Of a stretch of DNA of 64,000 nucleotides, positions 8,637-16,076 are shown piece by piece. A program made the translations under genes and the position numbers. Below the pieces are notes generated by a model, which made no database searches, was not told where the DNA came from, and worked only from the letters and a program-made list of their open reading frames with translations. The stretch's first letter is position 1. Every line of letters begins with the position of its first letter. Origin of the DNA: Halovenus amylolytica (GTDB lineage Archaea > Halobacteriota > Halobacteria > Halobacteriales > Haloarculaceae); NCBI GenBank assembly GCA_004015825.1, contig ML137215.1, forward strand, positions 94,978-158,977, read 5' to 3'.

Positions 8637-9904
8637 TCGTGATCACCTTCTGAAAACGGCGTCAGCGGAAGCACCTCTGCACCAACTGTGTACAGCAGGA
8701 GGCCGACGCCGACGATGCCGATACTCGTCCCCCACTCGACAGGCGTGGGGAAGTACGATCCGTGTGGAAGCCCCTCCATGACGGGGATAATCTGGGCCGG
8801 AATAACGATGTTGAACCGGACGGCGACGATCCCGATGACAGCGGTCAGCCCGGCGACGACCATCACCCACGGCGTTCGTCGCCAGGACCGCCTGGTGAGC
8901 ATCACCATCGGGAACACCCAGCTGAAACCGATCATGAACCACCAGAACGACCACGACATCTCTCCGAACATGACGACGAGCCAGGTATCGACTTCGTGTG
9001 GGTGGACACTCGAGAACGCAATCAGCGCCTCGACGGCCGTGAGCGCGGCGTCGATGATAATAAACCCCATCAACAGCTGTGCGAGCTGTTCGAGGAGATC
9101 CAGATCGACGCTTTCGCCATCGAACAACCGTGTTCGGAGCACGTACAGCACCATCACCAGCGCCGTCCCGCTCAGAAGCGCCGAGATGATGAAGATGACG
9201 GGAAAGAGCCCGCTGTTCCAGTACGGCCGGGCCTTCGAGACAGCAAACAGCACGCCCGTCCCGCCGTGGACCATGAAGATGGCCAGCGGGATGCCGACGA
9301 TTCCGACGCGTTTGAGCCACCGCTGGTCGAACGCCTGGGAGGGGTCGCCCGTGTCGAGACGACCGAGTGCGAGGAGTCCGTACAGTTTCCCGCGCACGCC
9401 GTCCAGGCGGTTCGCCAGTCGTGCCAGATCGATCCGCATCGAAAAGTACAGTTCAGTGACGAGGATTCCGATGTACGCCACGTAGGCGTGTACTTCCCAG
9501 GACAGCGCCGAGGTCAACTGTCGCCAGATGAACGGAAAGTACATCCGGTCCATCCGTCCGAGGTCGATCCAGACGAAAAGCAGCGCAACCGCCATGCTGA
9601 TGATTGCGGCAAACAGCGCGTCCCTGTCGATCCGGTGCATCTCCCCGATCTCGAAGACGTTCGCCAGCGTGCTAACGAGGAACGCGCCTGCAGAGAGACC
9701 CACGAAGTAGATGTAGAAAGCAACCCACGCCCCCCAGGGAACGATACTCGTGAGGTTTGTACTGGCCATCCCCTGCGTCAGCCGAAGGTACGTTGCGTAT
9801 GCTCCGCCAGCGAGGAGCAGGCTGATGAACGCGTACCAGGCGATCCGAAGCCGGGTATTTTCGAATCCGGGGGCGAAGTCGAACTGTGAACCTTGTGTTG
9901 CCAT
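8633..9904 (-). CDS. NrfD/PsrC/TtrC-type quinol-oxidising membrane anchor
   Basis: 423 residues, strongly hydrophobic with about nine membrane helices. NrfD-family features are visible: an early WGAWVAFYIYFVGLSAGAF segment, an acidic/aromatic HAYVAYIGILVTELYFSM stretch, and a late EMSWSFWWFMIGFSWVFP. No heme motif. It should take electrons from menaquinol and pass them to the adjacent four-cluster FeS subunit and then to TtrA. Stop overlaps the ttrA start by four bases (ATGA), so translation is coupled. Starts five bases after the FeS gene. Hydrophilic loop near 190-210 is longer than in compact PsrC proteins. Confidence 0.88.
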   Translation of the reverse strand: MATQGSQFDFAPGFENTRLRIAWYAFISLLLAGGAYATYLRLTQGMASTNLTSIVPWGAWVAFYIYFVGLSAGAFLVSTLANVFEIGEMHRIDRDALFAAIISMAVALLFVWIDLGRMDRMYFPFIWRQLTSALSWEVHAYVAYIGILVTELYFSMRIDLARLANRLDGVRGKLYGLLALGRLDTGDPSQAFDQRWLKRVGIVGIPLAIFMVHGGTGVLFAVSKARPYWNSGLFPVIFIISALLSGTALVMVLYVLRTRLFDGESVDLDLLEQLAQLLMGFIIIDAALTAVEALIAFSSVHPHEVDTWLVVMFGEMSWSFWWFMIGFSWVFPMVMLTRRSWRRTPWVMVVAGLTAVIGIVAVRFNIVIPAQIIPVMEGLPHGSYFPTPVEWGTSIGIVGVGLLLYTVGAEVLPLTPFSEGDHE

Positions 9905-9908
9905 TGTC

Positions 9909-10940
9909 CTATTTGAGGTAGTAGACGTTGGGGTCGGTCCCCTCCGCTTCTTTCAGTTGGAACGCACGCGAGGAGTCGGCCATCTGTGCCACCTCGCTGT
10001 CGGGGTCGTCCAGATCGCCCATGTTGCGGGCGTCCCCGATGCAGGTCTCGACACAGGCTGGCTCCTCGCCGCGTTCGAGACGGTGCGTACAGAAGCTACA
10101 CTTGCGGACGTTGCCGATCGGTGATTTGCCGTCCTCACGTGTGCCGCGGTCGACGCCGTACTCCGGACTGGTCAGTTCGCCTGCCTCGTCGACTTCGTCG
10201 TCGTAATTCTCGCCGAAATCGAAGTAGCGTGCGCCGTACGGGCAGGCGATGATACAGTACCGACAGCCGATACACCGATCGTAATCGATGTTGACGACAC
10301 CGTCGTCCATCTTGTACGTCGCGGAGACCGGACAGACCTGCACACAGGGCGGATTATCACACTGCATGCACGGACGTGGCACGTTCGTCCGGGTGACATT
10401 CGGAAACTCGCCGTGTTCTTCCTCCATCACGACGTTGTACGAGACACCCGGTGGCGTCCGATTCTCGGACTTACAGGCGACCGTACAGGAGTCACACCCG
10501 ACGCACTTCTGGAGATCGATCACCATTCCCCACTTCTGGTCGCCTGTGCCGATCCCGTTGCCCGAGTCGTCGCCTTCGACCTGTGCCGGCTCGGTCGAGA
10601 CAGTGTCCATCGATCCGACGGCACAGCTCAGTGACTCGGCTGTCTCCGTCGAGATAGTCTGGTCACCAGCGTCGACCGCCGGGTTCGGCGTCTCGTGGTA
10701 CGCCTCGCCGAACTCGTCGGCCGCGGCTTCGTCGTACCTGTCCCAGTAGTCGTCGCCACTGAGTTCACCGCGTGCGACGCGCTGTGCGTCCTCGGCCATC
10801 GCGACGCCCAGGTCGGTGTCGGCCTCGACGTCTGCGAGCTCTTCTCTGGGATCGGGCCGCTCGTTTTCCACCATCGTGTCGAGGTCGGCTTTCCCGACGT
10901 TCGGGATGCCGGGGAGAGTGTCGTCGTCTGAACTACTCAT
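9909..10940 (-). CDS. ttrB: Four-cluster [4Fe-4S] electron-transfer subunit of the ttr-like enzyme
   Basis: 343 residues from ATG 10940 ([14 protein letters not shown]); upstream in-frame ATGs lie in the promoter and were rejected. Sixteen cysteines in four groups ([39 protein letters not shown]...CVETC) bind four cubane clusters, standard for PsrB/TtrB/DmsB. The first ~110 residues are an unusual acidic extension containing [21 protein letters not shown] and no Tat signal, so export probably relies on co-translocation with TtrA. First gene of the operon; promoter region faces the sensor-regulator at 11208. Confidence 0.87.
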   Translation of the reverse strand: MSSSDDDTLPGIPNVGKADLDTMVENERPDPREELADVEADTDLGVAMAEDAQRVARGELSGDDYWDRYDEAAADEFGEAYHETPNPAVDAGDQTISTETAESLSCAVGSMDTVSTEPAQVEGDDSGNGIGTGDQKWGMVIDLQKCVGCDSCTVACKSENRTPPGVSYNVVMEEEHGEFPNVTRTNVPRPCMQCDNPPCVQVCPVSATYKMDDGVVNIDYDRCIGCRYCIIACPYGARYFDFGENYDDEVDEAGELTSPEYGVDRGTREDGKSPIGNVRKCSFCTHRLERGEEPACVETCIGDARNMGDLDDPDSEVAQMADSSRAFQLKEAEGTDPNVYYLK

Positions 10941-11050
10941 GGCTGGCACCTGTCCTCGCCTGTCCCGCCGACTAGTGTCTGGTCCTGTGCCGGCCGGTTG
11001 ATCTCGTGGTTCATACACGTAGATGTACGCAGACGCTCGTGGAAAGCGGA

Positions 11051-11122
11051 ATACCAATACAGATTGAGTTACCCCAGATCCGGGAAGACACCCCATATCG
11101 GACATACCAATACTGTTTGGGT
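11051..11122. promoter_or_regulatory. Direct repeat between ttr-like operon and its divergent regulator
   Basis: ATACCAATACAGATTGAGT at 11051-11069 and ATACCAATACTGTTTGGGT at 11104-11122 match at 15 of 19 positions. They start 53 bp apart, close to five helical turns, so two bound proteins would sit on the same face. Seen from the minus-strand ttr-like operon they lie 111-182 bp before the start codon, a place expected for an activator site. A partial third copy, ATACCAATA, occurs at 13143-13151 just after the regulator gene. Binding by the neighbouring HTH-10 regulator is inference. Confidence 0.55.
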
Positions 11123-11207
11123 CGGTGCGGATGGGCGCCGAATCGGGCCGTTTCGCCCCGCGTAGCAGAGACACGCCACTTATCAGCGAGAATGGCTATT
11201 TCAGAGC

Positions 11208-13049
11208 ATGAACTGGATCATCGCCCTCTCCATCGGACTACGGCTGCTCGGAGTCGGCTACTCTGTTCTGCTGCTTGCTCGGACCCGTGATAGACGGTTC
11301 GGTTTCCTGCTTTTCCTCCTGTCGTTTATGACGCTTCGACAACTGCTCACCGTGCAGACGGCACCCACTGGACTCGAAGAGCTTCCCGGCCTCATTGTGA
11401 GTGTTCTCGCCGTACTCACAGTGTACTACCTCTCCGAGTACATCGACGAAGAAAAAATCATCAAAACACAGCTACAGCAGGTAAACGAACGTCTCCGGGG
11501 CTTTCGAAAGGCCATCGAACACGCCGGACACGCGATCTTTCTCACCGACCCGGACGGAACCATCGAGTACGCAAACCCAGCCGTCGAGACGGTTACGGGG
11601 TACGAACCGGAGGAGGTCGTCGGAGAGAATCCACGACTCTGGCAGTCTGGAACGCACAGCGAGGACTTCTACGCAGAGCTGTGGGAACAGATCGAGTCGG
11701 GGTCCGTCTGGGAGGGAGAACTGACAAATCGGCACAAATCAGGGGAGCTTTGCTGGGTCGATACGACGATTGCCCCGATCACCGAAGACGGGACCGTGGA
11801 GCGCTACGTCGCAATCGAGCGTGACATCACCACACGAAAGGAACGCGAGATGTACATCGAGGACCAGAACGAGCGTCTGACCCTGCTGAACAACACGAAC
11901 GAGGTACTCCGCGATATCAACCGCGAACTCGTTGCTGCGTCGACACGCGACGAGATCGAGTCTGCGGTGTGTGAACAGTTCTGTTCGTCTGATCTCTTCG
12001 ACGTAGCCTGGATCGGCAGCCGAGGGCTCGTCGACGGCACGGTGAGCCCGCGCTCGTGGGCTGGTATCGATATCGATTCGCTCGACGATCAGGTCGAGAC
12101 TCTGTGTGCGGCGGATCCGAGCCCAGTGGCGCAGGCACTGGACGGACAGGAGCCAGTATTCACCGATATCGAGGACGACCTGCTGTCTGGGGAGGCCCGG
12201 AGCGTCGTGGTTCCGCTCGCCTACCGTGGTGCAGAGTACGGCGTCCTCGTTGTGGTGACCAGCAACGGGAACGCGTTCGATCTGATCCAGCGGGATATTT
12301 TCGCTGAACTCGGCCGTACCGTCGCGGATGCGATCAGTGCCGTCGAGAGCAAACAGACACTCGCCTCCGATAGCGTGACCCAACTGGAGTTTCAGTTGAC
12401 AGGGATCGACGAGCCGTTGGCGAATATGGCGGCACAGCTCGACTGTACTGTCTCCATCGAGCACGTTGTCGGCGACGGCGACGGCGATCGGATCCAGTAC
12501 GTGACTGTCACCGGCAGTGAGCCAGAAGCCGTCGTCGAGTACGCGTCCGGTGCCGACCAAATTGGCAGTGTCCAGCACATCTACACGTACGACGACTGTG
12601 CGCTGTTCCGCCTATCGATCGACGAGCGGTCGATCGTCGCCACACTGGCGCAATACGGGGCCAGCATCGAGTCGCTGTCGGTCACTGGAACGAGTGGGAA
12701 ACTTATCGCACAGGTCGCCAGTTCGAACGACATCCGATCAGTCGTCAACGCACTCCAAACCACCTACGACGACCTGACCCTGGTCGCACAACGCGAGTGC
12801 GAACGGGATGTACAGACCGAAGCTGCGTTCCGAAAACAGCTTGCAGCGGCGCTGACAGACCGCCAGCTCGAGGCGGCACGGACTGCACACTTCGCCGGGT
12901 TCTTCGATTGGCCCCGTGAGCACAGCGGAGAGGAGGTCGCGTCAATGATGGATATCTCGCAAACGACGTTCACACAGCACCTCCGGGCTGCCGAGGGCAA
13001 ACTCTTCTCTGCACTGTTCGATGAGACGATGACCAATCGGGTTGAGTAG
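11208..13049 (+). CDS. Membrane PAS-GAF-HTH_10 (Bat-like) sensor-regulator
   Basis: 613 residues. Two or three N-terminal membrane helices (about 1-75), a short coiled coil (EEKIIKTQLQQVNERLRGFRK), a PAS domain at about 95-215 (IFLTDPDGTIEYANPAVE ... VAIERDITTRKERE), a GAF-like domain at about 235-385, a Bat-associated middle domain and a C-terminal HTH_10 of the bacterio-opsin activator type (LTDRQLEAARTAHFAGFFDWP ... SQTTFTQHLRAAEGKLF). It has no kinase or receiver domain, so sensing and DNA binding are in one chain. Divergent from the ttr-like operon, hence the probable switch for it, perhaps reading redox state or acceptor. The membrane-bound N-terminus is unusual for a Bat-type regulator. 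Confidence 0.85.
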   Translation: MNWIIALSIGLRLLGVGYSVLLLARTRDRRFGFLLFLLSFMTLRQLLTVQTAPTGLEELPGLIVSVLAVLTVYYLSEYIDEEKIIKTQLQQVNERLRGFRKAIEHAGHAIFLTDPDGTIEYANPAVETVTGYEPEEVVGENPRLWQSGTHSEDFYAELWEQIESGSVWEGELTNRHKSGELCWVDTTIAPITEDGTVERYVAIERDITTRKEREMYIEDQNERLTLLNNTNEVLRDINRELVAASTRDEIESAVCEQFCSSDLFDVAWIGSRGLVDGTVSPRSWAGIDIDSLDDQVETLCAADPSPVAQALDGQEPVFTDIEDDLLSGEARSVVVPLAYRGAEYGVLVVVTSNGNAFDLIQRDIFAELGRTVADAISAVESKQTLASDSVTQLEFQLTGIDEPLANMAAQLDCTVSIEHVVGDGDGDRIQYVTVTGSEPEAVVEYASGADQIGSVQHIYTYDDCALFRLSIDERSIVATLAQYGASIESLSVTGTSGKLIAQVASSNDIRSVVNALQTTYDDLTLVAQRECERDVQTEAAFRKQLAAALTDRQLEAARTAHFAGFFDWPREHSGEEVASMMDISQTTFTQHLRAAEGKLFSALFDETMTNRVE

Positions 13050-13290
13050 CACTGCTCCGTTATGCGCGGAACCCCAGGACAGACGCTCTTGTTTGAATTG
13101 AGTCAGTGTTTCGCCGGGCAGGATTCGAGCGGCTTCAAGAAAATACCAATAATTTCATCTGTAACCCGGATTCTGTTCTGTCATCACTGCAGTCAATGTT
13201 AGCGTGTCACAGGATGACTCTATGAAAATCCCGCAACTAAGCCCCTGGTGCGTGAATCAAGTCAACCGGGGTTGACAGAGAGCGATTGAG

Positions 13291-13479
13291 ATGGGCTACC
13301 AGCCCGTTGACCGAGCGGGGAGTCATCTGAAACTTCGATATATCCACCCAGAAACTGGCGAGATTCGAAACGTGACAATTCCGATGGGAAAAGAGATTAG
13401 CGGCGATACGTTGCGCAATATCGCCAAGCAGTGTAACCCATTTTGTATGCCACGGTATACCAAGAGCACAGTGTGCTAG
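13291..13479 (+). pseudogene. HicA-type toxin remnant
   Basis: Codes for MGYQPVDRAGSHLKLRY followed by HPETGEIRNVTIP and GDTLRNIAKQC, the core of a HicA mRNA interferase (GxxxxRxxGSHxxxxx ... VTVPxHxEIxxGTLRxIxxQ), including the catalytic-type His in GSH. The first ~15 residues of the family fold are missing (in-frame stop at 13271-13276 region) and the C-terminus ends abnormally in MPRYTKSTVC. No HicB antitoxin is next to it. I read it as an inactive relic. The surrounding 13050-13290 has no other gene. Confidence 0.55.
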
Positions 13480-13550
13480 ATCGGCCCACTTAATGTCAAT
13501 AGAAATATCCATGAGGAGTATTAAAACCATTGCGTTCTGATTGAACATGC

Positions 13551-13874
13551 ATGCAAGCATTTAATGTGAGCGATGTGGCGGCTGAGATTCCAGATAACGA
13601 AGAGTCAACTGAAACGGTTCGGAACGACGCCGTGAGTCTCGAAGTGATGAAATTCGAGGAAGGCGACGATGATCCGATGCATGCCCACGCCGAAGACGAA
13701 ATCTATCACGTTGACTCCGGCACAGGAAAGATCAATGTCGAAGGAGACACAACGGATGTCTCGGAAGGTGACGTGATCCATCTCGAACCGGGAACCGAAC
13801 ATCAGTTTCTCGACTTCGAGGACGAACTTGTGATTACGGCGTTGTACGCCCCGCCAAAGGGTTCGGCTGAATAG
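13551..13874 (+). CDS. Small single-domain cupin
   Basis: 107 residues. The two cupin motifs are seen: MHAHAEDEIYHVDSGTG (His, His, Glu ligands) and PGTEHQFLDFEDEL (third His). This supports a beta-barrel binding one divalent metal, but a single-domain cupin can be an isomerase, dioxygenase or sensor and nothing chooses among these. ATG 13551 lies about 25 nt after TATTAAAACC, which fits a leaderless message. Converges with the CMD-like gene after the second molybdoenzyme operon. Confidence 0.8.
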   Translation: MQAFNVSDVAAEIPDNEESTETVRNDAVSLEVMKFEEGDDDPMHAHAEDEIYHVDSGTGKINVEGDTTDVSEGDVIHLEPGTEHQFLDFEDELVITALYAPPKGSAE

Positions 13875-13925
13875 CTGTTCTCATCGGATTGGCACAGATC
13901 TCCACCCCAACTTTGTCAGAGATAA

Positions 13926-14261
13926 TCACTCGTCGGTGAGATCTTCAATCCAGGTAACTGCGGCCATCGCCTTCGGGAAGCCAATAGTCGGCATGGCAAG
14001 AATAGCGGCGTGTTTCAACGCTTCCGGTGAGAGACCTTCATCAAGTCCCCGTCGGACGTGGGAGTGGACTGCGCCTTCTGACTGGGACCCGATCGCGATC
14101 GCGAGTTTGACCAGGCGTTTCGTCTCCCCATCGATCGGTCCCGCCTCGGCTGTAGCCTTGCCCAGATTGGAGTACGCTTCCCACACCTCGCTGTGTTCAC
14201 CCGCGAACTCGCCGGCAGTCGCTGGCAGTTCCTCTGTCGGATCCTCGACTGTATCTGACAT
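13926..14261 (-). CDS. Carboxymuconolactone-decarboxylase-like (AhpD fold) protein without CxxC
   Basis: 111 residues from ATG 14261, with TATA element TTTATACG about 25 nt upstream (leaderless); an upstream extension to 14390 is in the promoter. The AhpD/CMD helical pattern is present (KRLVKLAIAIGSQSEGAVHS followed by HVRRGLDEGLSPEALKHAAI), but where redox-active members have ExxxCxxC...H this one has SQSEGAVHSHV, so both cysteines are lost while the His stays. It cannot be a disulfide peroxidase of the AhpD type. It follows the second molybdoenzyme operon by 85 bp with its own promoter. Confidence 0.78.
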   Translation of the reverse strand: MSDTVEDPTEELPATAGEFAGEHSEVWEAYSNLGKATAEAGPIDGETKRLVKLAIAIGSQSEGAVHSHVRRGLDEGLSPEALKHAAILAMPTIGFPKAMAAVTWIEDLTDE

Positions 14262-14346
14262 ATACTGTGTTGGGTATCCAACTCGTATAAATATACACGC
14301 GGATAGTTGAACCGTATAAGACGGGTCGAAAAAACTGCGCCCCCTG

Positions 14347-15399
14347 TTACCGTAGCTCGACGCCGGCAACCTCGGCACGGTTGAGCGCACCGATCAGATT
14401 TGTTACCGTGTCACGAAGTTCGGCAAACTGCGCTGCAGCGGACCCCTCCTGTAGCGCTGCAACAGGTGCGTTCTCCCCTCCGGACTTGATTTGTGGGTCC
14501 ATCGGGATTTCAGCGAGCAGCGGGACGTCGAACTCGGCGGCGAGTGTCTCGCCGCCACCACTCCCGTAGAGGTCGTGAACGTCGCCACAGTTGGGGCACC
14601 GGAACGAGGTCATGTTCTCGACGATTCCGAGCACTGGTGTCTCGTGGTCTTCGAACATCCTGATCCCCTTACGGACGTCTTCGAGTGCGATATCTTCCGG
14701 TGTCGTGACGATGACTGCCCCGGTCACCGGGACGTGCTGAACCAGCGTGAGCTGTTCGTCACCCGTCCCCGGGGGGAGATCGACGAGGAGATAATCGAGT
14801 TCCCCCCATTCGACCTCTTCGATCAGTTCGGTGAGCACTTTGTCGACCATCGGCCCCCGCAACATCGCCGGATCGGACTCCTCTTCGGCCAGCAATGCCA
14901 TGCTCATCAGTTTCACACCGTCCACTGTCGGAGGGAGGACATTTCCGTCCTGACTCACACCGGGCTGGGCGTCGGCACCGAACATCCCCGGCACGTTCGG
15001 CCCGTAGATGTCCGCATCGAGCAAGCCGACCCGGGCACCAGCGTCGGCCAGCGATGCTGCGAGGTTCGTTGCGACCGTCGTCTTCCCGACACCACCTTTT
15101 CCCGATGCGATCGGGACGACGTTTCTGACATCTTCGAGCGGACTATCCGGGTCTTCCCAGGAGCGACTCACCGAGAGCGAGGCCTCGAGGCCGAGATCCT
15201 CGACGGCATCGCGTATGCGGTCACCAATTGCCGATTCTTCGGGTGCGAATGGGGCGTTGAACTCCAGTCTAACCTTTACAACTCCGTCGTCGGTCACATC
15301 GATGCTGTCGATCAGATCTAGCGAGACGAGGTCGTCGCCCAGTGCCGGGTCTTCGACGTTCCGGAGCCGGTCACGCACTTCCGGTTCACTCGCTGTCAT
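14347..15399 (-). CDS. Mrp/ApbC Fe-S cluster carrier ATPase, copy 2
   Basis: 350 residues, paralog of the ATPase at 3511-4593. It has the N-terminal DUF59-like domain (VRDRLRNVEDPALGDDLV), Walker A SGKGGVGKTT, DADIYGPNVPGMF, DLPPGTGDEQLT and the CPNCG cluster motif near residue 280. Its start overlaps the end of the TorD gene by 14 bp and is preceded by a purine-rich GGGGGG site, so it is co-translated with the second molybdoenzyme operon. Having one Mrp per operon suggests dedicated cluster delivery to each reductase rather than the housekeeping role. Confidence 0.9.
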   Translation of the reverse strand: MTASEPEVRDRLRNVEDPALGDDLVSLDLIDSIDVTDDGVVKVRLEFNAPFAPEESAIGDRIRDAVEDLGLEASLSVSRSWEDPDSPLEDVRNVVPIASGKGGVGKTTVATNLAASLADAGARVGLLDADIYGPNVPGMFGADAQPGVSQDGNVLPPTVDGVKLMSMALLAEEESDPAMLRGPMVDKVLTELIEEVEWGELDYLLVDLPPGTGDEQLTLVQHVPVTGAVIVTTPEDIALEDVRKGIRMFEDHETPVLGIVENMTSFRCPNCGDVHDLYGSGGGETLAAEFDVPLLAEIPMDPQIKSGGENAPVAALQEGSAAAQFAELRDTVTNLIGALNRAEVAGVELR

Positions 15400-16069
15400 C
15401 TGTCCCCCCGATCCGTTCCGGACTGCTATTCTGAACCTCGTCTAACCGGTCGGCCAGCCGCGTGCTGTCCGCCGAGACGAAGGTGGCTGCCTCCCTCGCA
15501 AGCAGCCGATAGAACTCGGTCTCCGCGTTCTCTTCGACGCGGTCTGCGAACTCGGGGAGCCAGCGCCCGAGGTGCGTTCCCAGGAACGCCTGCTGTTTTT
15601 GCAGGTAGATGGTTGCTGTTTCGAACTCGGCGTTGTCGAGAGCGGTCACCTCCCTGTGAGCCAGCAGGTACATGAATTCGAGTTCCGCGGCGACGTGGTC
15701 GGCTGGTTCGTCGAGTGTCACGTCGAGTTCTTCCTGCCGGTAGCGGCGCTCGACGTCCATCGTCGAGTCGGTCATGACCTGTCCCTTACCGTCGAGATAG
15801 ACCGATCCGTACGGTGGAGCCAGCAGTTCACGCGGCCCGACGAACAGCTTCGCGTAGTCGACCCGCAACGACTGGATCTCGTCGGGGAGTTCCGAGACGA
15901 GACCGCCGATCGCCACGGTCACGCGCAGATCGTCGTCCCCTGCAACGTCTTCGAGCAGCTCCAGCAGTTCGTGATCTGGAACGTGGAACGCCTCCGAGAG
16001 GAGTCGGTAGGTGTTCACCCGAGCCTCCCCGTCGGCCAACCACTCGTCTGTTTGCGGTTGTTCGTTCAT
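15386..16069 (-). CDS. TorD-family molybdoenzyme chaperone, copy 2
   Basis: 227 residues. TorD motifs VDYAKLFVGPRELLAPPYGS and ADHVAAELEFMYLLAHRE are intact. Located 7 bp after the catalytic subunit gene at 16077-18746 and overlapping the Mrp gene, so its client is presumably that subunit. It differs much from the TorD copy at 4603-5376, consistent with each operon carrying its own chaperone matched to the leader of its enzyme. Confidence 0.88.
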   Translation of the reverse strand: MNEQPQTDEWLADGEARVNTYRLLSEAFHVPDHELLELLEDVAGDDDLRVTVAIGGLVSELPDEIQSLRVDYAKLFVGPRELLAPPYGSVYLDGKGQVMTDSTMDVERRYRQEELDVTLDEPADHVAAELEFMYLLAHREVTALDNAEFETATIYLQKQQAFLGTHLGRWLPEFADRVEENAETEFYRLLAREAATFVSADSTRLADRLDEVQNSSPERIGGTDDSE

Positions 16070-16076
16070 TGTCTGT

